Assembly (NCBI GenBank): GCA_002381645.1
Contig: DFXE01000010.1
Coordinates: 348,663 to 412,662 of the forward strand
Length of the DNA stretch: 64,000 bases
Direction: 5' to 3'
DNA from: Bacteroidales bacterium UBA4116
GTDB taxonomy: Bacteria > Bacteroidota > Bacteroidia > Bacteroidales > Tannerellaceae
Shown in pieces: positions 41,995 to 50,656 of this stretch. Numbering within the stretch: the first letter of the stretch is position 1; the number at the start of each line of letters is the position of its first letter. The notes below the pieces were generated by a model. The model saw nothing but the letters and a program-made list of their open reading frames with translations, did no database searches and was not told the DNA's origin. A program made the position numbers and the translations under genes.

Positions 41995-44142
41995 CTATCC
42001 GTTAATTGCTATTTTAGTTGAATAGCCGTTTATGATAACAATATAAATTCCACGCGGTAATATTTCGGTAGTTAAACCTGCCGGTATGTGGCGTCTGTTA
42101 CGTAATCTTCCGTCAAATGTATAGATAGAGAGATAACCTGCCTCTTCTGTTTCTACGATAAGGGAGTTGCCGTAGGCGTAACAACTAAGATTCCGGTCAT
42201 GCAACGATTCAATTCCTACCCCGCCGGATTCCGCTACGGGATTAGAAACATCACTTTGTTCAAAAGCCACATTCAATAGTTTCGGCATCCATCTGTGGGC
42301 CGGATCAAATGCCCATACCGTAGAATCTGCATTCCATGCCGTTAGCGGCATTTCGGTCATATATCCTGTCCAATCTTCCCCGTTCATTTTATTATGACCT
42401 ATTTCATTTGTCCAGGTCTTGTTTTGAATATATGCATAATTCTCGGTCAGGGGAATACCCGCCTGCGGAATTCCTTCCAATTTTCCGGCTATCCGATAAG
42501 CATCCGACATAACGTCCATGCTGTGTAGTGCAACCAATGAGTTGAAAACCACCGGGGCCGGCGCGTCAAACCGGGACAGTAATAAACCCACCATTCCGCC
42601 TGTAGCGCCATTATCACCATTATTATTTGTGATGCTTCCCGCCACATAACTATTTCCAACATGGGCAGTAGCAGTAGGCGATGTAGAAGTTTCAATTACC
42701 CCGGCCAAACCGCCCGTGATTCCCTGTGTAACCACAATGGATGATGCCGTGTAACAATCCGAAACAATTAAAGCGCTATGCCCCTCGCCCGAAGTAGCTG
42801 TCTGCCCGCTTCCATAGCTATTAGCATATCCCACGATACCGCCCACAAGTGAGTTCTGTCCGCCTGCTTCGATATCTGCGGTATTGGTACACATTTCAAT
42901 AATGCAATCACTGTATCCGTCTCTCCTACCCGATCCTTGTCCATATCCCCACGAATTAGCATAGCCGGTTATGCCGCCGATATAATTATTATTACCCGTT
43001 ACGGTGATATATCCTTCATTCAGGCAGCCCTTTATTAATCCGGAAGCCAAATAGTTTCCATTTCCTGATCCGTTTCCGCCTGACGACGACTGTCCTCTAC
43101 CGGATAAATACATTTCCGCTACAATACCCCCTATGCGGCCGCCATCAGCATCTAATGTAACATCTCCGCTATTTATACAATTTTCAATTATAATTGAGCC
43201 GTAGCTGTTTCCCCTGCTATTCTCCATAACAACAGCACTACCTATTCCGGTAGAAAAAACTTCTCCCACTATTCCGCCGGCGAAGAGCCTTTGCCCGTTA
43301 CCCGCAGCCGATACCGGTCCCCTGTTAATATTGTTTCTCACCCTTACAAGACCGGTTCCGTTACCCGCTCCGGTAGTTAAGCCCAGGTTTACCCCTGCGG
43401 TATTTATGTATCCCACGATACCGCCCGTGTATTGCAGGCTTCCGCTGTATGCGTTGATTTCCGCATCGCTTGTACAACCTTCTATAATAACGGTTTTTGT
43501 ATTGTCATTTTCAAAAGAACTATAGCCGTTACAGTAAATAAGCCCCACGATTCCCCCGCTATAGGACGTGCCTTCCGACGATTCTCCTTCCGTACCAATT
43601 ATTATCCGTATGTTCTTATTATGACAATTTTGAATGACTACCGAATCGCTGCTACTTATTTCTGTAGCGTCAATCATACCTGCCAGAGCGCCGGAAGCCG
43701 TTTCGTAATCTTTTGAAGGTATCCGGGTGATCAGCCCGTTTTCAAGAGTAAGGTCAGAGATGATGGCTTTATTTTTCAGATACCCGAACAGACCATTGAG
43801 GTAATGGGTATTATCCAGAGACAGGTTACGGATCGTTTTACCGTTTCCATCGAAACGACCTTTAAAAAATTCGTTCTGCCCCAATCCTATGGGTTGCCAA
43901 GGAAGATTGTTAAGATCCAGATCGGAAGTAAGCGTAATGGTTTTGCCTTCAAAAGACGATACACGTGTATTGACCAATTCGGCCAGGCGTGCTAATTCGG
44001 AAGAAGTCGAAATAGTCAGTTCCGTCTGCGTTATATCCTCCGGCCAGTTTTGATCTATACTACCATCCCATACATTACCTGGCTGCGCATTCCCTGCCAT
44101 ACCTATCAGGGCAATACACAAAATGTAAAATGTTTTTTTCAT
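41995..44142 (-). CDS. Secreted GLUG-repeat surface protein with possible Por-type C-terminal domain
   Basis: 715 residues with a signal peptide (FYILCIALIGMAGNAQ). From about 60 to 570 it is a Gly/Asn-rich repeat region with GLUG-type units (GGIVGYINTAG, GGIVGEVFSTG, GGITGYANSWG, GGIVGYANSYG), expected to form a beta-helix, as in adhesins and IgA-peptidase-like proteins. The last ~75 residues (GVGIESLHDRNLSCYAYG ... GIYIVIINGYSTKI) resemble a type IX secretion (Por) sorting domain: short strands ending in a lysine-containing strand. Whether this genome has a type IX system is not visible here. It is alone on the minus strand, with a TATATTTG promoter. Adhesion or surface coating is inferred. 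Confidence 0.8.
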   Translation of the reverse strand: MKKTFYILCIALIGMAGNAQPGNVWDGSIDQNWPEDITQTELTISTSSELARLAELVNTRVSSFEGKTITLTSDLDLNNLPWQPIGLGQNEFFKGRFDGNGKTIRNLSLDNTHYLNGLFGYLKNKAIISDLTLENGLITRIPSKDYETASGALAGMIDATEISSSDSVVIQNCHNKNIRIIIGTEGESSEGTSYSGGIVGLIYCNGYSSFENDNTKTVIIEGCTSDAEINAYSGSLQYTGGIVGYINTAGVNLGLTTGAGNGTGLVRVRNNINRGPVSAAGNGQRLFAGGIVGEVFSTGIGSAVVMENSRGNSYGSIIIENCINSGDVTLDADGGRIGGIVAEMYLSGRGQSSSGGNGSGNGNYLASGLIKGCLNEGYITVTGNNNYIGGITGYANSWGYGQGSGRRDGYSDCIIEMCTNTADIEAGGQNSLVGGIVGYANSYGSGQTATSGEGHSALIVSDCYTASSIVVTQGITGGLAGVIETSTSPTATAHVGNSYVAGSITNNNGDNGATGGMVGLLLSRFDAPAPVVFNSLVALHSMDVMSDAYRIAGKLEGIPQAGIPLTENYAYIQNKTWTNEIGHNKMNGEDWTGYMTEMPLTAWNADSTVWAFDPAHRWMPKLLNVAFEQSDVSNPVAESGGVGIESLHDRNLSCYAYGNSLIVETEEAGYLSIYTFDGRLRNRRHIPAGLTTEILPRGIYIVIINGYSTKIAING

Positions 44143-44163
44143 AAGAATGTATATTTAGTTCCT

Positions 44164-44171
44164 CAAATATA
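44164..44171 (-). promoter_or_regulatory. -7 promoter element for the GLUG protein gene
   Basis: CAAATATA on plus reads TATATTTG on minus, matching TAnnTTTG, 22 bases from the ATG. Confidence 0.6.
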
Positions 44172-44198
44172 AAACAAAAAAATATATCAGAGAGTTTT

Positions 44199-44287
44199 GT
44201 GAAGGATAAATAGCCACAGTGAAGGGGTGTCCTTCACGCTTTTGAATTATAAATCAGCAAATTAAAAGACTGTGAAGGCGTGAAGGC
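44199..44287. repeat. GTGAAGG word cluster with a dyad
   Basis: GTGAAGG begins at 44199, 44219, 44272 and 44280, and its reverse complement CCTTCAC at 44231. GTGAAGG-GGTGT-CCTTCAC (44219-44237) is a perfect dyad. 44272-44287 is GTGAAGGC twice, an exact octamer repeat. It separates the GLUG gene promoter from the end of the ileS operon. Confidence 0.65.
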
Positions 44288-44297
44288 ATCTGAAAAA

Positions 44298-44618
44298 CTA
44301 AATAATCGGGTAGTATATTTTATTTTGATGAATGCGTAAAAGCCTGATCGTATCTCCCCAATTGAGATTTACAGGAAACTCCCGTATCTTTTCTTTTATA
44401 TCCGGCAACTGATCTTTGGCCTCCCATTCCTTTAATAAAGAATATAGTTTATTATCATTTATAGGAAGAGGGATTAATAATCCGTCGTAAAATTCAATTC
44501 CGGCCATTTCTTTTTCTAAGGGAAAGACTCCTGAAAATACGGCATTGTTTCCCAGTTCAATATAATGCATCGGATAGAAATCGCGCCAATAAACCGAATG
44601 GGCAGCTATTCTTCTCAT
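44298..44618 (-). CDS. Conserved hypothetical protein, last gene of the ileS operon
   Basis: 106 residues, cytoplasmic. It opens MRRIAAHSVYWRDFYPMHYI and has a compact alpha/beta pattern (LGNNAVFSGVFPLEKEMAGIEFYDGLLIPLP) with a strand-rich end (IRLLRIHQNKIYYPII). I recall similar proteins of unknown function at this position after DUF4296 and lspA in Bacteroidota, but no domain name. It starts 6 bases after the DUF4296 stop, so it is translated from the same message. Confidence 0.8.
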   Translation of the reverse strand: MRRIAAHSVYWRDFYPMHYIELGNNAVFSGVFPLEKEMAGIEFYDGLLIPLPINDNKLYSLLKEWEAKDQLPDIKEKIREFPVNLNWGDTIRLLRIHQNKIYYPII

Positions 44619-44623
44619 AGGGA

Positions 44624-45439
44624 TCAGTTAATTGAATCTGCCGGAAGTGTTTGTGATCGAATGGTGTCAACAGGTAGGGCAATAGCCGGCGAGCCATAGT
44701 TATATCTCATAAGGTTAAGACTGTCGATATAAACCTTGTGGTAATTTTTATCTGTATTATCCATTCGTATATAACCGTAAACACGCCTGACACCTTTAGT
44801 AGCAATACCTCTTAGTATTACTTCCTGATAACCGTCACGGATAATGGCTTTATTAACAAACAGGGAAGTATCACCCTGGTCGATAGCCAATCGTATTTCG
44901 GGTTTGAAACGCATATCATCCCTTACACCCCATACCTTCATGCCCAGAACGAAAGCGCTACCGGATAAGTAATTGGTTTCGGGTTGAATGTTGAAAACAA
45001 CGCCATTGAATAATGCACGGGGTTCAAGTGTCAGGAAACTGCGGCGGGGCCAGATATTAACAGAGTCACGGTTGCTGGTAGGAGCCGCACTTGCCTGCAC
45101 ATCTCCCAAGTCACGTATACGGTTGTTTATCTCGGCAGTGGCGAGATCGATCACTTCCATATAGATATTCAGGTTCTTGCCATACCAAACCAATGAACTA
45201 TCATAAACAGCCTGTGTTATATTATGCTTTTCAAATACCGACTGGTACAAAGCTGCTTTGCTTATGCTATCGGGAAAATCTTTATAATTATTGCCGATGA
45301 TACCTTCGGCCAGGGACATATCTATCATGACATCTTTCATCTTCCTCTCCGGCAGAATACCGTTAGGGATCTTACTGCATGACATGAACCCTACCGCGGC
45401 AATCATGGCTATACTGTATTTAAACAGCTTTTTCCGCAT
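44624..45439 (-). CDS. DUF4296 lipoprotein
   Basis: 271 residues. A lipobox (VGFMSC, Cys21) is followed by the DUF4296 domain, about 25-110: IPNGILPERKMKDVMIDMSLAEGI, FEKHNITQAVYDSSLVWYGKN. The rest is a beta-rich region (RRSFLTLEPRALFNGVVFNI, VRRVYGYIRMD) and a low-complexity tail. Its start lies 20 bases inside the lspA 3' end, so translation is coupled to the signal peptidase that matures lipoproteins, possibly including this one. The function of DUF4296 is unknown. Confidence 0.88.
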   Translation of the reverse strand: MRKKLFKYSIAMIAAVGFMSCSKIPNGILPERKMKDVMIDMSLAEGIIGNNYKDFPDSISKAALYQSVFEKHNITQAVYDSSLVWYGKNLNIYMEVIDLATAEINNRIRDLGDVQASAAPTSNRDSVNIWPRRSFLTLEPRALFNGVVFNIQPETNYLSGSAFVLGMKVWGVRDDMRFKPEIRLAIDQGDTSLFVNKAIIRDGYQEVILRGIATKGVRRVYGYIRMDNTDKNYHKVYIDSLNLMRYNYGSPAIALPVDTIRSQTLPADSIN

Positions 45440-46061
45440 GCTTGTTTTTTTCTTCTTTAGTAAGGCTGTTCGACAGCGTATGACGGTAAAATATGAATAA
45501 CAGAAAAACGCCTACACAGATAGCTGAATCAGCCAGATTGAAGATCGGACGGAAGAATATAAATTCTTCACCTCCCCATATGGGAAGCCAATCGGGCAGG
45601 GTTGTCTGTATTAACGGAAAATAAAACATATCTACCACTTTACCATGCAACCAGGTTGAATATCCTCCGTCGGCAGGCATAAATGTGGCCACCTGCCCGT
45701 AACTATGGTCAAATATCACACCATAAAAGACGGAATCTATAATATTACCGACAGCTCCTGCAAATATCATCGAGATACAAACAATATACCCGAACGTATA
45801 GTTTTTCCTGATTATTCCCACTAAGTAATAGGCAATGAATCCTACGGCAATGATACGGAATATGGATAGGAACAGTTTTCCAATGACCTCAATACCGAAT
45901 GCCATGCCGGGATTTTCGGTAAAATATATGTAAAACCAGGAAGTTACCTGGTAATTATCATGCAACTGCATATGGGTTTTCACCCAAATCTTAAGCACTT
46001 GATCAAGAATAAGGAGCAGCATTATGATCAATACCGCTCCCCAGCCTTTGGATAATTTCAT
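45420..46061 (-). CDS. lspA: Lipoprotein signal peptidase (signal peptidase II)
   Basis: 213 residues, the longer Bacteroidota form. LspA cuts prolipoproteins before the lipidated cysteine in the inner membrane. Four membrane helices; catalytic aspartates in GAVGNIIDSVFYG and RPIFNLADSAICVG, with FTENPGMAFG as the N-terminal loop. It is directly adjacent to the dksA-like gene (no gap) and overlaps DUF4296 by 20 bases. Many lipoproteins are encoded in this window, consistent with demand for this enzyme. Confidence 0.95.
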   Translation of the reverse strand: MKLSKGWGAVLIIMLLLILDQVLKIWVKTHMQLHDNYQVTSWFYIYFTENPGMAFGIEVIGKLFLSIFRIIAVGFIAYYLVGIIRKNYTFGYIVCISMIFAGAVGNIIDSVFYGVIFDHSYGQVATFMPADGGYSTWLHGKVVDMFYFPLIQTTLPDWLPIWGGEEFIFFRPIFNLADSAICVGVFLLFIFYRHTLSNSLTKEEKNKHAEKAV

Positions 46062-46442
46062 TTATTTGGCGCCTCCCTGCTTTGCTTCAATACTTAATGT
46101 AGCATGAGGTACGGCACGAAGCCTTTCTTTAGGAATTAATTTACCCGTTTCACGGCAAACGCCATACGTTTTATTTTCAATACGTATCAAAGCGGCCTGC
46201 AGGTTTTGAATAAACTTCATCTGGCGCTGGGCCAAACGTCCTGCTTCTTCTTTTGATAAGGTGGCGGCGCCTTCTTCCAATACTTTAAAAGTAGGTGATG
46301 TATCGGATACATCATTACCATCGGAATTCGTTACTCCCGACCTTAATAAGTCGTAATCCTTCCTGGCCATTTCCAGCTTCTCTAATATGATAGCGCGGAA
46401 CTCCTCGAGTTCAGCGTCCGAGTATCTTGTTTTTTCTGCCAT
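46062..46442 (-). CDS. TraR/DksA family regulator lacking most zinc cysteines
   Basis: 126 residues. DksA-type proteins enter the secondary channel of RNA polymerase. The coiled-coil half has ELEEFRAIILEKLEMARKDYD and DGNDVSDTSPTF; the C-terminal zinc-finger half reads YGVCRETGKLIPKERLRAVPH, keeping only one of the usual four cysteines. This reduced form is normal in Bacteroidota. It lies between ileS and lspA with 106 and 0 bases to each side. Whether it answers to ppGpp here is not known. Confidence 0.88.
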   Translation of the reverse strand: MAEKTRYSDAELEEFRAIILEKLEMARKDYDLLRSGVTNSDGNDVSDTSPTFKVLEEGAATLSKEEAGRLAQRQMKFIQNLQAALIRIENKTYGVCRETGKLIPKERLRAVPHATLSIEAKQGGAK

Positions 46443-46548
46443 GGGTCAATAGTTTTTAGTTCTACAATTCTTTTTTATCAAATCTTGCTTGTTATTGATT
46501 TCCAAATATACGGAATATTATCAATGCAACAATATACAACGTTTATTA

Positions 46549-49500
46549 TTAAGCTTTGTCTATGCGGATAGATAAATTGAAGTCTTCAAAATCCAAAATC
46601 GTCGCATCACTTAGGATATCGACTACTTTCAATGAAACGGCTAATACCTGGTTCATTATATACTCTTTAAATTCTTCGACGGCTCCATCCATTTCATCGG
46701 TCGACAGGATGTGTATCTTTATTTTATCTGTTATATCATATCCGTTGCTTTTACGTAAATTCTGGATACGGTTAACCAATTCACGGGCTAATCCTTCTTT
46801 GCGTAATGTCTCCGTCAGCGTGATATCGAGGGCTACGGTAAGCTTTCCTTCGTTTGCAACCAGCCAGCCGGGTATATCTTCCGAGATGATTTCCACATCA
46901 TCCGGATTAATAACGGCTTCCTGTCCGTCTATCAGGAAGGTAAACCTTCCTTCTGCCTCAAAAGAAGTTATATCCTCCTGCTCCATCTGTTGGATAAGAA
47001 CAGCTAATTGCTTCATGATCTTACCATAACGTGGACCCAGTTTCTTAAAATCGGGTTTGATTTTCTTAACCAGTATACCTGCAGAATTATCGACAAAAGT
47101 AAGTTCTTTCACGTTGACTTCATTCAGAATCAGGTTCTGTACGGCTTCTATATTTTCCTGCTGTGCAGGATCTGTTACCGGAACCATGATCGTTTGTAAC
47201 GGCTGGCGAACCTTAATATTTACTTTCCTTCTGAGCGCCAGTACCATGGATGAAATATCCTGCGCTATTTTCATACGCTCTTCCAGTACCTTATCAATCA
47301 ATGCTTCGTTAGCTACCGGAAAATCCGATAAATGTACGGATTCTACTTTTTCGCGTCCGGTTACCGCTATTAAATCGGTAAACAACCGGTCGGCATAGAA
47401 TGGAGATATAGGAGCCATTAACTTGGCAACTGTCTCCAGACAGGTATATAAAGTCTGATATGCAGATAATTTATCATTCGTCATTCCCCCTCCCCAGAAA
47501 CGGCGGCGGTTCAGGCGTACATACCAGTTGCTCAGGTTATCGTTTACAAATTCAGAGATCGCACGTCCGGCACGTGTAGGCTCGTAATTCTCAAGCTGCA
47601 CATCCACCTCCTTTATCAGTGAATTCAATAAAGAAAGGATCCAGCGGTCTATTTCCGGACGCTCTTCATAGGGTATATCCTGTGCGGAATAATCGAAACC
47701 GTCCACATTCGCATACAGGGCAAAAAAGGAATAGGTATTGTATAAAGTCCCGAAAAATTTACGGCGTACTTCATCCAAACCTTCCGGATCAAACTTCAGG
47801 TTATCCCAGGGAGAAGCATTAGTGATCATATACCACCGCAACGGATCGGATCCGTATTGTTCGATCGTTTCAAACGGATCGATACCGTTACCCAACCGTT
47901 TAGACATTTTATTGCCGTTCTTATCCAGCACCAAACCGTTAGAAATAACATTCTTGAAAGAAATGGTATCGAACACCATAGTAGAGATCGCGTGAAGCGT
48001 AAAAAACCACCCGCGGGTCTGATCCACACCTTCGGCTATAAAATCTGCCGGGAATCGGCCCCCTAATCCCCCCAACGGGGGACTTTGTAAAGTAGTTAAA
48101 ATCCTTTCGGTTACCTTCTCTATATCCGACAAGACTTCTTCATTGGTAAAACGTAATACCCTGTAACCAAGTTTATTCAATATGTTTTCCTTCAGTTCGT
48201 CCAGTTTTCTGACTTCCGGATCATTATGATAACCACCGTCAACTTCAATAACCAACTGTTTCGACAAACATACGAAATCCACAATTATATCGTCTATAAT
48301 ATGCTCCCTACGGAACTTATATCCTTCCAGTTGCTTACCTTGTAATTTTCCCCAAAGAACTTCATCTGCCCCCGTAGGATTCTGCCTGTGGTTTCGGGCC
48401 TTTTCTTTCAAAATAGCATAAAGCTGGGGATTGGCCGTCTTAAAGTCCCCTTTAGGGGGATTTAGGGGGCCGAACGGGTAATGTATCTGAGCATATGGCA
48501 TCGCACCGGAATCGAACCAAACATCTATCAGGTCTGTTTCACGTTTCATGGGTTTACCATTTGCTGATACGAGCGTAACATCGTCCACGTACGGACGGTG
48601 CAGGTCTATTTTGTCGTAATTTTCCTGTGTGTAAATTCCGGGTTTGAAATCCTTAAACGGATTTTCTTCCATAAATCCGGCTTCGATAGACTTTTCTATC
48701 TCGGTATATAGTTCTTCAACCGAACCGATACAAATTTCTTCGTCCCCGTCTTCCGTACGCCAGATAGGGAGGGGAGTTCCCCAAAAACGGCTTCTGCTCA
48801 GGTTCCAATCCTGCAAGTTCTCAAGCCATTTACCGAAACGGCCTGTTCCGGTACTCTGAGGTTTCCAGTTGATCGTATTATTAAGTTCAATCAAACGGTC
48901 ACGATGTGCCGTTGTCCGTATAAACCAGCTATCCAAAGGATAATATAATACGGGTTTATCTGTACGCCAGCAATGCGGATAATTATGAACGTGCTTTTCA
49001 ATACGGAATACCCTGTTCTGCGCTTTCAACATCATACAGATACTTACATCCAGCGTTTCATCATTATCCGACAATTCCGGATCGAACGCATTCTTCACAT
49101 ATCTTCCGGCAAACGGGTCATAATCTGCAGCGTTCATACAATCCTGTACAAATTCCGGATCCAGGTCTTCCAGTAAAAAGAATTTACCGGTAAGGTCTAC
49201 CATCGGCCGTTTGTTGCCGTCCTTGTCGATCAGCATTAAAGGAGGTATATGATTGGCTTTGGCTACCCTGTCGTCGTCGGCACCAAAAGTCGGCGCCGTA
49301 TGAACGATACCGGTACCCTCTTCTGTTGTTACATAATCACCCGGAATTACCCGGAAAGCTCCTTCTCCCGGATTAACCCACTGGATTAATTGTTCGTATT
49401 TTATACCGACCAAATCTTTTCCAGTCCATTCGCCGGTTACTTTGAACGGGATCAGTTTATCTCCCTGCTTGTAATCGCTTAACGCCAGGTCGGCCGCTTT

Positions 49501-50352
49501 CGGATTAAAATACACATGCATCAACTCCTTTGCCAGGATAACCGTTACCGGATAACCGGTATAGGGATTATATGTTTGAACAGCCACATACGTAATGGTT
49601 GGACCTACGGTAAGCGCCGTATTCGATGGTAAAGTCCAGGGTGTGGTTGTCCAGGCGAGAAAGAAAGCATCTCCATGTCCGGTCATTTCCGGTTTGGGAG
49701 TCAATATCTTAAACTGTGCCGTACAGGTCGTATCTTTTACATCGCGATACGTACCCGGCTGATTCAATTCATGCGAACTCAACCCTGTTCCTGCAGCAGG
49801 TGAATAAGGCTGGATCGTATATCCCTTATATAGCAGTCCTTTTTTGTATAATTCTTTCAGCAGATACCAAAGGGTTTCAATATAGCGGTTATCGTATGTA
49901 ATATACGGATGTTCCATATCCACCCAATACCCCATTTTATGGGTAAGGTCTTCCCATTCTTTGGTATATTTCATTACTGCCTTCCGGCAGGCGGCATTAT
50001 AATCTGCTACAGAAATCTTTTTGCCGATGTCTTCTTTGGTAATACCCAGTTCCTTTTCAACTCCAAGCTCAACCGGTAATCCATGGGTATCCCAACCTGC
50101 CTTACGGTTTACCAGATAACCTTTCATGGTTTTGTAGCGGCAGAAAATATCCTTAATCGAACGGGCAATCACATGGTGAATACCAGGCATACCATTAGCA
50201 GAAGGAGGCCCTTCGTAAAAAACGAACGAGGGAGCGCCTTCGCGGATTTCAAGACTTTTGTGAAAGATATCACCATCTTGCCACTTCTTCAACACCTCTT
50301 TGTTGATGTCCGATAAGTCAAACTTCGAATACTCAGCAAATTTCTTATTCAT
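46549..50352 (-). CDS. ileS: Isoleucyl-tRNA synthetase carrying an in-frame DUF559 nuclease domain insertion
   Basis: 1267 residues, about 130 longer than usual. It charges tRNA-Ile in the cytoplasm. The HIGH-like motif is PSANGMPGIHH (57-60 GIHH), the CP1 editing region follows, and KMSKR is 815-819. Between AQIHYPF (ends 627) and FPADFIAEGVDQTRGWF (from 767), where relatives have only about 11 residues, lie ~138 extra residues forming a DUF559 domain: YKFRREHIIDD, IVDFVC (D692), VIEVDGGYH (E703, D705, H709), LGYRVLRFTNEEV. Gly/Pro-rich linkers (GPLNPPKGDF and SPPLGGLGG) come from reading through the element's inverted repeats. No intein motifs (Cys/Ser start, His-Asn end) are seen, so the domain probably stays in the enzyme. 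The rest is intact. Confidence 0.93.
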   Translation of the reverse strand: MNKKFAEYSKFDLSDINKEVLKKWQDGDIFHKSLEIREGAPSFVFYEGPPSANGMPGIHHVIARSIKDIFCRYKTMKGYLVNRKAGWDTHGLPVELGVEKELGITKEDIGKKISVADYNAACRKAVMKYTKEWEDLTHKMGYWVDMEHPYITYDNRYIETLWYLLKELYKKGLLYKGYTIQPYSPAAGTGLSSHELNQPGTYRDVKDTTCTAQFKILTPKPEMTGHGDAFFLAWTTTPWTLPSNTALTVGPTITYVAVQTYNPYTGYPVTVILAKELMHVYFNPKAADLALSDYKQGDKLIPFKVTGEWTGKDLVGIKYEQLIQWVNPGEGAFRVIPGDYVTTEEGTGIVHTAPTFGADDDRVAKANHIPPLMLIDKDGNKRPMVDLTGKFFLLEDLDPEFVQDCMNAADYDPFAGRYVKNAFDPELSDNDETLDVSICMMLKAQNRVFRIEKHVHNYPHCWRTDKPVLYYPLDSWFIRTTAHRDRLIELNNTINWKPQSTGTGRFGKWLENLQDWNLSRSRFWGTPLPIWRTEDGDEEICIGSVEELYTEIEKSIEAGFMEENPFKDFKPGIYTQENYDKIDLHRPYVDDVTLVSANGKPMKRETDLIDVWFDSGAMPYAQIHYPFGPLNPPKGDFKTANPQLYAILKEKARNHRQNPTGADEVLWGKLQGKQLEGYKFRREHIIDDIIVDFVCLSKQLVIEVDGGYHNDPEVRKLDELKENILNKLGYRVLRFTNEEVLSDIEKVTERILTTLQSPPLGGLGGRFPADFIAEGVDQTRGWFFTLHAISTMVFDTISFKNVISNGLVLDKNGNKMSKRLGNGIDPFETIEQYGSDPLRWYMITNASPWDNLKFDPEGLDEVRRKFFGTLYNTYSFFALYANVDGFDYSAQDIPYEERPEIDRWILSLLNSLIKEVDVQLENYEPTRAGRAISEFVNDNLSNWYVRLNRRRFWGGGMTNDKLSAYQTLYTCLETVAKLMAPISPFYADRLFTDLIAVTGREKVESVHLSDFPVANEALIDKVLEERMKIAQDISSMVLALRRKVNIKVRQPLQTIMVPVTDPAQQENIEAVQNLILNEVNVKELTFVDNSAGILVKKIKPDFKKLGPRYGKIMKQLAVLIQQMEQEDITSFEAEGRFTFLIDGQEAVINPDDVEIISEDIPGWLVANEGKLTVALDITLTETLRKEGLARELVNRIQNLRKSNGYDITDKIKIHILSTDEMDGAVEEFKEYIMNQVLAVSLKVVDILSDATILDFEDFNLSIRIDKA
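48057..48471 (-). mobile_element. 415-bp DUF559 nuclease element with terminal inverted repeats, nested in ileS
   Basis: The two ends are imperfect inverted repeats: 48057-48091 begins GGCCCCCTAATCCCCCC and runs into GACTTTGTAAA; 48440-48471, read on the minus strand, begins GGCCCCCTAAATCCCCC and runs into GACTTTAA. Each end also holds an internal CCCC/GGGG hairpin. Between them is a complete DUF559 (Vsr-like, PD-(D/E)XK) domain in frame with ileS. Both repeat ends are open in the ileS frame. I recall small DUF559 genes flanked by C-rich palindromes in Bacteroidota; that comparison cannot be checked here. No target-site duplication is evident. It is either an active selfish element or a domesticated insert. 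Confidence 0.8.
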
Positions 50353-50385
50353 AACAATTTGTCTAACGATCTGTGATTAACGTTT

Positions 50386-50424
50386 AATGATTAACGACTT
50401 CTATCCAATTCATCGTTAATCATT
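50386..50424 (-). promoter_or_regulatory. Perfect 12-bp hairpin in the ileS leader
   Basis: AATGATTAACGA (50386-50397) and TCGTTAATCATT (50413-50424) are perfect inverted copies with a 15-base loop, inside the ~95-base leader predicted from the promoter at 50454-50461. It has no T-run, so it is not a simple terminator. It could affect mRNA stability or translation, or be one of this genome's repeat-word gaps. Confidence 0.5.
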
Positions 50425-50453
50425 ACCCGTCAATCGTTATTAAAAAATCGCCA

Positions 50454-50461
50454 CAAAGGTA
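50454..50461 (-). promoter_or_regulatory. -7 promoter element for ileS operon
   Basis: CAAAGGTA on plus reads TACCTTTG on minus, matching TAnnTTTG. It gives a leader of about 95 bases. Confidence 0.6.
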
Positions 50462-50656
50462 ACGCTTTTCTGTGTACTTAGCAATGACAACACATCTAAA
50501 AACAATATCTGCTTCTAATTGCTTAACATATTATACCCGTTTTAATATGTACGAAACCTAAAAGTGGCATATATAATTTTAAGAATTACATATGCCACTT
50601 TGGATATATATTAGAATTATGAATTTAACCCACCGTAAAATTTTTATTTCAAAAAA

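Larger units (their letters stand above)
50353..50656. other. 304-bp region: ileS leader with repeat words and promoter
   Basis: It holds the ileS promoter (50454-50461), the hairpin at 50386-50424 and further GATTAACG-type words (50375-50382). No T-box features are recognisable. Between about 50465 and the LRR gene stop at 50657 nothing supportable was seen. Confidence 0.55.

Noticed and set aside
47619..48066. Overlapping plus-strand ORFs opposite ileS
   Set aside because: Several short frames opposite a long conserved gene; none has a promoter or familiar motif.
48057..48471. Intein, group I or group II intron in ileS
   Set aside because: No Cys/Ser/Thr splice start, no His-Asn end and no block B-like motif; the segment is almost wholly one open frame with no room for intron folds; the nuclease is DUF559 type.
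50362..50460. T-box riboswitch upstream of ileS
   Set aside because: No T-box sequence, no specifier loop and no terminator/antiterminator pair; the leader is only about 95 bases.
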